Assembly (NCBI GenBank): GCA_016713565.1
Contig: JADJOX010000008.1
Location: 248,001 to 312,000 of the forward strand
Source of the DNA: Ignavibacteriota bacterium
GTDB lineage: Bacteria; Bacteroidota; Ignavibacteria; Ignavibacteriales; Melioribacteraceae
Reading direction: 5' to 3'
DNA length: 64,000 nucleotides
Shown: positions 1 to 8,016 of the stretch, in pieces
Layout: each line of letters opens with the position of its first letter
How positions within the stretch are numbered: position 1 is the first letter of the stretch
Position numbers and translations under genes: made by a program
Notes under the pieces: model-generated
Seen by the model: the letters and a program-made list of their open reading frames with translations, nothing else
Databases searched by the model: none
What the model was told of the DNA's origin: nothing

Positions 1-1858
1 CGGAATATGTTTTAAATGCTGAAAGCTTATTACTATTCATAAAATAGTTTGATGATCTCATAATCTGAAAATCGTAAATTTGATTACTGAGATTATCATT
101 ATAGAAAAAATTAAAACCCGTCTTCAGATCAAGATTGTTATTATATAGTTTGTCTCTATAATATATTCCGGAAAATAAATTATACTTTCCGTCTTTGGGA
201 AGAGAATTTGATATTTCTGAAGTGAGAATGTTTGCATTAATTAAAAATTCCACTTTCCAAAAACTCAGATTTGAGTAAATGTTGAATCCCGCAGTTTTAA
301 CTTTCTCAGCATAAGGAAAAATAATTTTTGCATCTTTTGACTGAATATTTTCATTATTGAAAACCGGTACAGGTGAATTATCTTCATTGATGGAAAAATA
401 TGTCAATGACGATTTAATAATTTCGGAGGTATATTCAGTTGTGAAAAAGTAATTGGAAATATAATTTTTATTTTGATAAGAGATGGGAAGTGAATATAGT
501 TCGGAAATTAAATATGGTTTCATAAATATTGAAGTGCCAAACTTCAACTTAAGATTGCCCGCAGCAGTTAGTGTAATGTCGGTACCCAATCCATTAACAT
601 ATTGGTTTTCATAAGTTCCTATTCTCGTATAAACAGCGGGAATCAAGATACTGTCAAAAAGCTTATAGTTCAGCAATCCGCTTAGCGCATAGCTTTTTCT
701 TTTCGAATAAATATTGTAATAATCGATAGAATAGTCATTATAATCGTAATCAAAAGTAAAATCCAACTCCAGATCATTAATTTGCTGATGATGATTCAAT
801 GACAAAAAATATTTTGAATATTTATTAACATTAGAGATTCTAATACTATCAGGATAAGCTGAATCATCATATTGCTTAAACTTTTCTTCATTGCCGCTGT
901 ATATAATACTTAATTTAGAAAAACTGTTTGGTAATAATATCCCATAAAATGTAGCGGTTACGTTATTAATTTTATTTGTCTTTGTTCTATTTTCAAAATT
1001 CACAGTTGAAATTGAATTATAAAGTCCATCTAGTAATGAAACCGAATTATTCTCAAGCGTTTCCAAATTAATCCCGCCGCTCAATTCCGAATTAGATTTC
1101 AGATGATAATAATTCAATTTTACGAAAATGCTGTCGCTTAATCTGTAAATAGAAGTTAGATCTGATTTCCAAACACCATATACTGAATTTTTAAAATTAC
1201 CGGTATAAGACTCATTTGATAGTCGATATTTTAGATAAAGATCTTTGGTGATAAGAACGCCGAACAAAAAATCAATGAATCCTTCGTCATCCGGAGCTTG
1301 GTAATATCTTATTCTTGTAATCGGTTTGTAAGTGATACTGTCCTGTGTAACAATGTTCAGATTTGCTGCCGCGCCGATACTGTTTGATATAAATCCTCTT
1401 GAAAGCGGACTTACTTCCAATGAGTTTACATTTTCATTTTGTATCAAGCTCAGATCATTGGAACCATTCCAACTGTTGGAAAATGAAAAATTATTTTGGG
1501 TAATTGAAAGATTTTTATTTTTCTGAAAATATAATGAAGGAATATTTGAGCTTCCCAAAACATTAAAATCATACTGAGCAGTAAGCGGTAAATACATTAA
1601 AAAATTTTGTGCTGATCTGTAATTTTCGTAATCCAAAGATTTTTTGCCAATCAAAAATGTTTTCAGCAAATCTGCAGCGGTATTAAGATAAGGTTTTAAA
1701 AATAGTTTCGGCCGACTCTTTTCATTCTTCAATGAATCAGCAACATTGGTGCTATCCCCAATACTGATAGGCGTTATAACGCTGTCAATATTAATTGTTT
1801 GAGCATTGTATCTGATCGAAAAAAGTAAAAGTAAAATTGCAGCATTAAATATTTTCAT
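1..1858 (-). CDS. Outer-membrane beta-barrel protein with TonB plug-like region, partial (3' end beyond left edge)
   Basis: The minus strand is open from an ATG at 1858 to position 1, about 619 codons with no stop; the carboxyl end lies outside the window. A second in-frame ATG sits two codons upstream at 1864. The first ~20 residues look like a signal peptide (hydrophobic AAILLLLFSI, cleavage near NAQ). Around residues 125-165 the protein has a plug-like stretch, NSLEVSPLSRG followed by AAANLNIVTQDS, resembling the 'IEVLRGP..GGVINIVTK' part of TonB receptor plugs. The rest alternates short polar/aromatic strands (many Y, N, S, F), typical of a large beta-barrel. The missing C-terminus prevents checking for a final aromatic strand. 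The ligand is unknown. It could be a TonB-dependent receptor or a plug-containing porin. Confidence 0.72.
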   Translation of the reverse strand, partial: MKIFNAAILLLLFSIRYNAQTINIDSVITPISIGDSTNVADSLKNEKSRPKLFLKPYLNTAADLLKTFLIGKKSLDYENYRSAQNFLMYLPLTAQYDFNVLGSSNIPSLYFQKNKNLSITQNNFSFSNSWNGSNDLSLIQNENVNSLEVSPLSRGFISNSIGAAANLNIVTQDSITYKPITRIRYYQAPDDEGFIDFLFGVLITKDLYLKYRLSNESYTGNFKNSVYGVWKSDLTSIYRLSDSIFVKLNYYHLKSNSELSGGINLETLENNSVSLLDGLYNSISTVNFENRTKTNKINNVTATFYGILLPNSFSKLSIIYSGNEEKFKQYDDSAYPDSIRISNVNKYSKYFLSLNHHQQINDLELDFTFDYDYNDYSIDYYNIYSKRKSYALSGLLNYKLFDSILIPAVYTRIGTYENQYVNGLGTDITLTAAGNLKLKFGTSIFMKPYLISELYSLPISYQNKNYISNYFFTTEYTSEIIKSSLTYFSINEDNSPVPVFNNENIQSKDAKIIFPYAEKVKTAGFNIYSNLSFWKVEFLINANILTSEISNSLPKDGKYNLFSGIYYRDKLYNNNLDLKTGFNFFYNDNLSNQIYDFQIMRSSNYFMNSNKLSAFKTYS

Positions 1859-2101
1859 TAACATATCGATTATTTCTTGATGTTAAATTTAGTTAAAATA
1901 AATATCCAAATTAAAATTCTTGAAAAAGATTTTTAACAGTTCAATGAAAAATATTTCTGGATTTATATCAAAGAGCGCAAACTATAGATACAACAAGGGG
2001 AAAATAAGTTTAAAAAAAAATTCAAAAATATTTTTTTTTAATAAATAAAATAATTATTTTTTCGGTGCATTCATTAACTAACAATCTATAAAGGAAAAAA
2101 A

Positions 2102-2902
2102 ATGGCAAAAGCAAAATCAGCTGTAAAGAAAGTAGCTCCAAAAAAAGCTGCTAAGAAAGCTGCTCCAAAGAAAGCCGCTAAAAAAGCCGCTCCAAAAAAA
2201 GCTGCAGCTAAAAAAGTTGCAACAAAAAAAGTAGCTGCTAAAAAAGCTGCTCCTAAAAAAGCCGCTCCAAAAAAAGCTGCTAAAAAAACAGCCGCTAAAA
2301 AATTAGCCGCTAAAAAAGCCGCAACAAAAAAAGTAGCTGCAAAGAAACCAGCTGCTAAAAAAGCTGCACCAAAGAAAGCTGCTAAAAAAGCCGCTCCAAA
2401 AAAAGCCGCTAAAAAAGCTGCTGCTAAAAAAGCCGCAACAAAAAAAGTAGCTGCAAAGAAACCAGCCGCTAAAAAAGCTGCTCCAAAAAAAGCTGCTAAA
2501 AAAGCCGCTCCAAAAAAAGCAGTTAAAAAAACAGCTGCTAAAAAATTAGCCGCTAAAAGTGCTGTTTCTAAAAAAGTTGCTGCTCCAAAACCTGCTGTAA
2601 AAAAACCTGCAGCTCCAAAAGGTCCTTATACAAAGGGTGATATTGTTGATCATATGGCTTTTAAATTGGAAGTAACTAAAAAAACAGCTAATGCTTTTAT
2701 TGATGAACTTGCAAGTCTTATTGCTGTTAACGCAAAGAAAACTTTTACATTACCAGGAGTTGGAAAATTTTCTACCGGTAAAACTAAAAAAAGAAACGGA
2801 AGAAACCCATCAACCGGTCAAGCTATAGTAATTCCAGCTAAGAATAAAGTTAAATTCAAAGTTGGTAAAGCTTTACAAGATGCAGTGTTTCCAACAAAAT
2901 AA
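2102..2902 (+). CDS. HU-family DNA-binding protein with long lysine/alanine-rich histone H1-like N-terminal tail
   Basis: 266 residues in two parts. Residues 1 to about 173 are almost entirely Lys, Ala and Pro in degenerate repeats (KKAAPKKAAKKAA, KKPAAKK), like the tails of histone H1 and AlgP/BpH1 proteins. Residues about 174-266 form an HU/IHF domain: it starts PYTKGDIVDHMAFKLEV and holds the DNA-arm signature GVGKFSTGKTKKRNGRNP, with IPAKNKVKFKVGKALQDAV at the end. HU usually has about 90 residues, so this is HU plus a tail of roughly 170. Expected role: nucleoid compaction, the tail neutralising DNA charge. It is a single gene with its own terminator at 2922-2953 and an AAAGGA site before ATG 2102. 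A separate short HU/IHF gene lies at 55865. Confidence 0.9.
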   Translation: MAKAKSAVKKVAPKKAAKKAAPKKAAKKAAPKKAAAKKVATKKVAAKKAAPKKAAPKKAAKKTAAKKLAAKKAATKKVAAKKPAAKKAAPKKAAKKAAPKKAAKKAAAKKAATKKVAAKKPAAKKAAPKKAAKKAAPKKAVKKTAAKKLAAKSAVSKKVAAPKPAVKKPAAPKGPYTKGDIVDHMAFKLEVTKKTANAFIDELASLIAVNAKKTFTLPGVGKFSTGKTKKRNGRNPSTGQAIVIPAKNKVKFKVGKALQDAVFPTK

Positions 2903-2921
2903 TTATGATTATATGAAGAAT

Positions 2922-2953
2922 GAAGTCCGGTTTAGGCCGGACTTTTTATTTTA
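2922..2953. terminator. Bidirectional rho-independent terminator
   Basis: A GC-rich stem, AGTCCGG pairing with CCGGACT across a short TTTAGG loop, is followed by a T-run on the plus strand. It sits between the HU-tail gene and the convergent gene ending at 2963, so it probably serves both. Confidence 0.8.
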
Positions 2954-2962
2954 AAGCTATTT

Positions 2963-3463
2963 TTACTTTTTCTTTTTTGAGGTAATAATGGTGTTCTTTT
3001 CAATCTTACTCAGCGATTTCATATAAACCTCTTTTGTAACATTGGTAAGTATTATTTTTAGCAGTTCGTTATAATCCTTTAAATGAGGACTAATACCAAC
3101 TTTTTCTTTACTCGTAAATATGTAAATCGGAGTATAAGATCTTCCCGCAAAAAGCCCACCTGTTATGTCGGTAATGTCGTTGTGTTTTATTTCAACCTTT
3201 CTTTTAGTAAAAATGAAATCATGGCAAATCATTTCTTCGTTGTTTATTTCAATTGTGAATGGAAAACTTTTATACATGCGAATGTAAAATCTATTGAAGA
3301 TGTAAAACAGAATTAATTTAATTAGAAGCGGGAAAATATACCTCCAGTCACTTGATATTGACAGAAGAGATATTAAAATATAAACTGCAAGAATTAAATT
3401 AACGGGTATTATGGAATATTTGTAAAATAATCTGGAGAAAAGAGTGTATTTAAATGTTTTCAT
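2963..3463 (-). CDS. Hypothetical membrane protein with possible bacterial PH-like domain
   Basis: 166 residues. I do not recognise the family with certainty. Two hydrophobic segments at about residues 18-36 and 42-62 are followed by a soluble beta-rich part (FTIEINNEEMICHDFIFTKR, IKHNDITDITGG, PIYIFTSKEKVGISP) that resembles the small PH-like domains found after paired helices in bacterial membrane proteins. The C-terminus is lysine-rich (TSKKKK). It is transcribed toward the HU-tail gene and probably shares the terminator at 2922-2953. Upstream it faces ypdA divergently across 85 bp. Function unknown. Confidence 0.6.
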   Translation of the reverse strand: MKTFKYTLFSRLFYKYSIIPVNLILAVYILISLLSISSDWRYIFPLLIKLILFYIFNRFYIRMYKSFPFTIEINNEEMICHDFIFTKRKVEIKHNDITDITGGLFAGRSYTPIYIFTSKEKVGISPHLKDYNELLKIILTNVTKEVYMKSLSKIEKNTIITSKKKK

Positions 3464-3548
3464 TTTTCATTCATCAATTTACTTTGTATATAATTATATT
3501 TAATTACAAAAATATTAAAAGAAATTTCAATCACATAAAAGTATTATT

Positions 3549-4517
3549 ATGATTCAAAATTTTGATATCGCGATTGTCGGCGCAGGTCCAATTGGTTTAG
3601 CGTGTGCTATTGAAGCTAAAAAAAACAATCTATCTCACATTTTAATTGAAAAAGGCTGTTTAGTAAATTCAATTTACAATTATCCTACAAATATGATTTT
3701 CTTTTCAACATCTGAAAGATTGGAAATCGGCGATGTTCCTTTTATTTCACACGGAATAAAACCAACAAGATCTGAAGCTCTTGAATATTATAGAAGAGTT
3801 AAAGATAAATGGAATTTAAATGTAAAAACTTATGAACAAGTCGATCAAATAAATAGATCGGAAAACAGTTTTAATATTATAACGGATAAAAGTGAATATT
3901 GTGCAAGCAAAGTAATTATTGCCATCGGCTTTTATGATCATCCTAATTTAATGAATATTCCGGGCGAAGAACTGACTAAGGTTAAGCATTATTACCATGA
4001 GCCGCATCCGTATTCTTATGAAAAAATTGCTATTATCGGAGGCGGCAATTCGGCTGTTGACGTTGCACTTGAAACTTTTAGAAGAGGCGCTCAAGTATCA
4101 ATGATAATTAAAGGCAATGCGTTGGAAAAGAATGTAAAGTATTGGGTAAGACCTGATATTGAAAACAGAATAAAAGATGGAGATATAAAAGCATATTTTA
4201 ATTCGACATTGAAAATAATTAAGGAAAAAGATATTGTAATAAATACTCCCAATGGTGAAGTAAAATTAAAGAATAATTTTGTTTTGGCAATGACCGGCTA
4301 TAAACCCGATTATGAGTTTCTCAAAAAAATCGGAATTAAATTTTCCAATAAAGAATTTAAAATTCCCAAATTCAACAGTAAGACTTACGAAACAAATATT
4401 AAAGGTTTATATCTTGCGGGAGTTGTTTGCGGCGGAATGAACACAAGCAAATGGTTTATTGAAAATGCAAGAGTTCATGCTCCGCAAATAATGAAACATA
4501 TTTTGAAGAATATTTAA
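3549..4517 (+). CDS. ypdA: YpdA-family putative bacillithiol disulfide reductase (FAD/NAD(P)H oxidoreductase)
   Basis: 322 residues, the usual size for YpdA. The FAD-binding Rossmann motif VGAGPIGLA is at residues ~10-18, and the second dinucleotide fold IIGGGNSAVDVALE at ~164-177 for NAD(P)H. A C-terminal LAGVVCGGMNTSKWFIENAR segment completes the flavin pocket. The family is thioredoxin-reductase-like but lacks the CxxC redox pair; members reduce oxidised bacillithiol. This suggests that the organism makes bacillithiol (inference; no bsh genes are in this window). The stop codon overlaps the stop of the convergent sugar-dehydrogenase gene (TAA at 4515-4517 against 4514-4516 on the other strand). 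Confidence 0.88.
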   Translation: MIQNFDIAIVGAGPIGLACAIEAKKNNLSHILIEKGCLVNSIYNYPTNMIFFSTSERLEIGDVPFISHGIKPTRSEALEYYRRVKDKWNLNVKTYEQVDQINRSENSFNIITDKSEYCASKVIIAIGFYDHPNLMNIPGEELTKVKHYYHEPHPYSYEKIAIIGGGNSAVDVALETFRRGAQVSMIIKGNALEKNVKYWVRPDIENRIKDGDIKAYFNSTLKIIKEKDIVINTPNGEVKLKNNFVLAMTGYKPDYEFLKKIGIKFSNKEFKIPKFNSKTYETNIKGLYLAGVVCGGMNTSKWFIENARVHAPQIMKHILKNI

Positions 4518-5964
4518 TTCAGCAAAAGCATTTTATTTGACTTAGAAAAACTGCCGACAGTTAATTTATAAAAGTAAATTCCCGATTGTAATAATGACGC
4601 GTCTAAATTGATTTCATAATTTCCGGGATTTTGAATTTTATTAACCAACGTTTTAACTTTTCTTCCCAAAACATCAAAAATAATTAATTGAACAAAATTG
4701 GAATTATATTCATTAACGGAGTGAATTGAATATTTAATAGTGGTTGTCGGATTGAAAGGATTTGGATAATTTTGATAAAGAACAAACTCCGGATTGATTT
4801 CATTTTCAATTGAGCTGACATTTTCACCGACGAATTTATGAATAGTTCCATTTTGGTAATCGGCAAAAAAAAGATTTTGATTACCGTCAGTTCCAAATGT
4901 TGATATTTGTCCGTTTATTTTAGTTATTAATTTATTTTGTGTGGAAGATAAATCATATGACCAAATATTGCCGCTTACAAAATCGGCATAAATATATTTA
5001 CTTGTTAATTCTATAATATCATTTCGTTCATACACATATCCTCCGGTAATAGAATATCCGCCAGATTCATTATGACCATATTCCCAAATTGGAAGTATTA
5101 ACCCTGTTGTGTCGCAATCGCTGCTTGGGTTATAACAGTGATATCCTTCCATGATTCTCCATCCGTAATTTCCGCCTTTTTGAATAATATTAATTTCTTC
5201 CCAAGCGTTTTGACCAACATCAGCTGCCCAAAGATTATGTTTGCCATCAAAACTAAAACGCCAAACATTTCTTAATCCGTAAGCATAAATTTCTTCCAAG
5301 TATCCTTGTGTGTTTCCTTTAAATGTATTATCAAATGGAATTCCGTATAATTTTCCGTTTTCGTTTTTGTTTACATCAATCCTCAAAATTTTTCCTAAAT
5401 ATGATTTTAAATCTTGTGCTCTGTTTCCTGGATCGCCGCCTGACCCGCCGTCACCTAGACTGATATAAAGATATCCATCGGGACCAAATGCAATTTGTCC
5501 GCCGTTATGATTAGAGAACGGCTGTTCAACTTCCAAAATGATTTCTTCGCTTTCAGGAATTGCCGTATTTAAATCTTTAGAAACGGTAAATGATGAAACA
5601 ACAGTTCTTCTCGGATTATCCGCAACATAATCCACAAAGAACTTTCCATTTGATTTAAAATCCGGATGAAAAGTTAAACCAAGCAAACCTTGTTCACCGC
5701 CGAAAAGAACTTTTTCTGAAATATCTAAGAATAAATCCGCTGAATTGACATTCATGTCATTTGGAAAAACAAAAATCTTACCTTTTTGAGATACAATAAA
5801 AATTCTATCGGTTTCATCTTCGGGTGTTTGAATATCTACTGGATTTTCAAAAGTTAAATTTGGGAATGCATTAATAATGACCGACTTTTCGGAAGTTTTT
5901 CGCTTTCACATGAAATATTGATGAAGCATAAACTTAACATTAAAATATATTTTAACTTTCGCAT
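4514..5964 (-). pseudogene. Secreted PQQ-dependent sugar (glucose/sorbosone) dehydrogenase with type IX sorting tail; frameshifted near the N-terminus
   Basis: The intact reading frame from ATG 5755 (413 residues) lacks its amino end. The true start is probably ATG 5964, preceded by GGAGAAAGG, encoding a lipoprotein-type signal (MRKLKYILMLSLCFINISC); that frame stops after 36 codons at 5854-5856. The body continues in another frame, open from about 5905 (after a TGA at 5906-5908) and reading NAFPNLTFENPVDIQ, TDRIFIVSQKGKIFVF. One missing A in the run 5896-5900 or 5886-5889 (T on the plus strand) would join them into 483 residues. Soluble aldose dehydrogenase hallmarks are present: GGEQGLLGLTFHPDF, the catalytic-His region HNGGQIAFGPDG, GDGGSGGDPGNRAQ and YGLRNVWRFSFD. 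The last ~85 residues are a type IX secretion signal (NYPNPFNPTTTIKYSI, GIYFYKL). Either a real mutation or a homopolymer sequencing error. Confidence 0.82.
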
Positions 5965-6054
5965 TGAATGCCTTTCTCCGTTTCTGTCGGAAATTTGAGT
6001 GGGTAAGAATTTTGAGTTAAATTCAAAAGAAGATCATGAAATTATTTTAATATT

Positions 6055-6531
6055 TTAAAGGGAAATTTCAGCCATTTTTAATATTTCATTAAATTCAGTT
6101 TCTTCAACCGGCATTACAGAAAGCCTGTTGCCTCTCTGCAGAAGTCTCATTTTACTTAATTTCGTATTATTCTTCAAATCAGAAAGCGAAACAGGTTTAT
6201 TGAATTTTTTCAGCAATTTAATATCAACCATTATCCAAGCCGGATTTTCCTTTTTACTTTTCGGATCAAAGTGTTTATCTTTTGGGTCAAATGCGGTAAA
6301 ATCAGGATAACCTTCTTTTACAATTTCGCAAATTCCAGCAATTTCATTCGGCTCTGAATTGCTGTGATAAAATAAAACGAGTTCGCCTTTTTTCATTTCA
6401 TCACGCAAAAAATTTCTCGCTTGATAATTTCTCACTCCATCCCAATAAGTAGTTTTGTTTTTACTTTTTGCCAAATCATCAATTGAAAATTCCGAACGCT
6501 CCGATTTAACAAGCCAGTATTTTTTTGCCAT
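6055..6531 (-). CDS. EVE domain protein (THYN1-like)
   Basis: 158 residues, all of it one EVE domain, the PUA-like fold that binds modified bases in RNA or DNA. Visible family motifs are YWLVKSERSEFSIDDL at the start, WDGVRNYQARNFLRD, the GELVLFYHSN strand, GICEIVKEGYPD and AWIMVDIKLL. The length matches stand-alone bacterial members. It overlaps the upstream hydrolase gene by one base (stop and start share position 6531), so the two are translationally coupled. The true ligand is unknown for most bacterial EVE proteins; nothing nearby points to a restriction or DNA-modification system. Confidence 0.9.
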   Translation of the reverse strand: MAKKYWLVKSERSEFSIDDLAKSKNKTTYWDGVRNYQARNFLRDEMKKGELVLFYHSNSEPNEIAGICEIVKEGYPDFTAFDPKDKHFDPKSKKENPAWIMVDIKLLKKFNKPVSLSDLKNNTKLSKMRLLQRGNRLSVMPVEETEFNEILKMAEISL

Positions 6532-7373
6532 TATTTTGCTCCATTCTTTAAATATTTTTTAAACCAATTTTTTCTAAACTCATCTACTTCCGGTTTATGT
6601 GATTTTAGAAAATGATCGCCATTTTCTAAAAGAATTAGTCTATGCTCAATATTTAACTTAAGTAATTCTTTTGAAAGATCAACAGAATGATGGACCGGAA
6701 CTCTTTCATCCTTTAATCCATGCAATAATAGAATAGGTGTTTCTCTACTGAAATTATCCAAATTATTTAAAATCGTTCTCGATCTGCAAAAATTTTCATC
6801 AATTATTTCTTGATGAGAACTAATTAACTTTTTCATAAAATTACTTTCTGTCATACTGCATTCGACTTCTGAAATTCCGGCAACGGAAACAGCCGCTTTG
6901 AAATCATGGTTTTTCGTTAATGTTAAATATGTCATTAATCCGCCGCGACTCCAACCTTCAATTCCCCAAATATCGGTATTAGCAAATTCAAATTCTTTCG
7001 CAAGAGGAATTAAATTTAAAATGTCATTTAAATCTTTTCCGCCGAATTCATCTTTGCCTTCACCGCCGTCGTTTCCTCTGTATTGGCTTTCCAAAACCAA
7101 ATAGCCCCAGCTTGCTATCTGTCCAAGAATTCCTTTGGCGTAAAAATTATCTAAAATTCCCGCGTTTCCATAGCCGCCTCGACACCAAATAATGCAAGGT
7201 GATTTATCGGTAATTATTTTGGGATATGCGGCAAATCCTTTAACTTTTAATCCGTCCGAAATATAAACTATTTTTTCAAGTACAGTATCATCAATCGATG
7301 ACCTGCCAAATCCGGTTTTTAAAATTTTAGTTTGATTTTGAGTAAACTCAATTATTTTTCTTTCAATTATCAT
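6531..7373 (-). CDS. Alpha/beta-hydrolase, prolyl oligopeptidase (S9)-like
   Basis: 280 residues with a complete alpha/beta-hydrolase triad: nucleophile Ser in GWSRGG (~residue 144), Asp in HGLKDERVP (~227) and His in NGDHFLK (~256). An early strand CIIWCRGGYGNAG carries the HGG-like oxyanion region, with RGG in place of HGG. There is no beta-propeller and no signal peptide, so it is a cytoplasmic catalytic-domain-only member of the S9/DLH group. It overlaps the EVE gene by 1 nt. The substrate, peptide or ester, cannot be told from sequence. Confidence 0.82.
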   Translation of the reverse strand: MIIERKIIEFTQNQTKILKTGFGRSSIDDTVLEKIVYISDGLKVKGFAAYPKIITDKSPCIIWCRGGYGNAGILDNFYAKGILGQIASWGYLVLESQYRGNDGGEGKDEFGGKDLNDILNLIPLAKEFEFANTDIWGIEGWSRGGLMTYLTLTKNHDFKAAVSVAGISEVECSMTESNFMKKLISSHQEIIDENFCRSRTILNNLDNFSRETPILLLHGLKDERVPVHHSVDLSKELLKLNIEHRLILLENGDHFLKSHKPEVDEFRKNWFKKYLKNGAK

Positions 7374-7449
7374 TTTTATATAAAGATTTAAAACATTTTC
7401 GATAAATTTTAAACATTAAAAATAATTCTAAAATTTAACTTATTAAAAG

Positions 7450-8004
7450 ATGACAAAACAGCAAAAAAATAATTCTCTAAATTCAAAAAGTAATGTCTAT
7501 AAAATTCTTGTTGTAGTTATTATCATTGCATTCATTATTTTACTTCTTTCAAATTTGTTAAAACCAAAAGCACATATTAATCCTTCGCATGCGGCAAACA
7601 ACGAAGAAACTTATAAATTTAAAAAAGAAGGCGAACTGACTTTTCAGAAAAAAGACGGAAATTTTGTTTCTACAATTGATGTAGAATTTGCAGAAAACGA
7701 AATTGAAAGAGCTACCGGATTAATGTTTAGGAAAGAAATGAATGAAAACCAGGGAATGTTGTTTATTTTTCCAACTGAGGAATTTCAATCATTTTATATG
7801 AAAAACACTATTCTTCCTTTGGATATAATTTACGTTAATAAAAATTTGGAAATAGTAACAATATTTAACCATACGACGCCGTTTTCATTGGAATCTCTGC
7901 CATCTACCGGACCGGCTCAATATGTTGTTGAAGTTAACGCCGAATATACAAAAAAACATAATATTGTTGTGGGCGATAAAGTCTTATTTAGAAAAGTCAA
8001 TTAA
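7450..8004 (+). CDS. DUF192 protein, membrane-anchored or secreted
   Basis: 184 residues. A hydrophobic segment at ~20-38 (ILVVVIIIAFIILLLSNLL) is a signal anchor. The DUF192 domain fills residues ~60-183 with its hallmarks ERATGLMFRKEM, GMLFIFP, FYMKNTILPLDIIYV and PAQYVVEVNA. DUF192 proteins are small periplasmic or extracytoplasmic beta-barrels of unknown biochemical role. It lies 12 bp upstream of addB on the same strand; the pairing with a recombination gene is probably only positional. Confidence 0.85.
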   Translation: MTKQQKNNSLNSKSNVYKILVVVIIIAFIILLLSNLLKPKAHINPSHAANNEETYKFKKEGELTFQKKDGNFVSTIDVEFAENEIERATGLMFRKEMNENQGMLFIFPTEEFQSFYMKNTILPLDIIYVNKNLEIVTIFNHTTPFSLESLPSTGPAQYVVEVNAEYTKKHNIVVGDKVLFRKVN

Positions 8005-8016
8005 TTTTTATTTTGA

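Noticed and set aside
1332..1526. 64-codon open frame on the plus strand
   Set aside because: It is antisense to the continuous barrel gene that covers 1-1858.
2130..2600. Regular short repeats that could suggest a CRISPR array or satellite DNA
   Set aside because: They are in-frame Lys/Ala codons of the HU-tail gene, with no fixed repeat-spacer pattern.
6055..7373. EVE gene as part of a defence or modified-DNA system
   Set aside because: Its only partner is a hydrolase gene; there is no nuclease, methylase or other defence gene close by.
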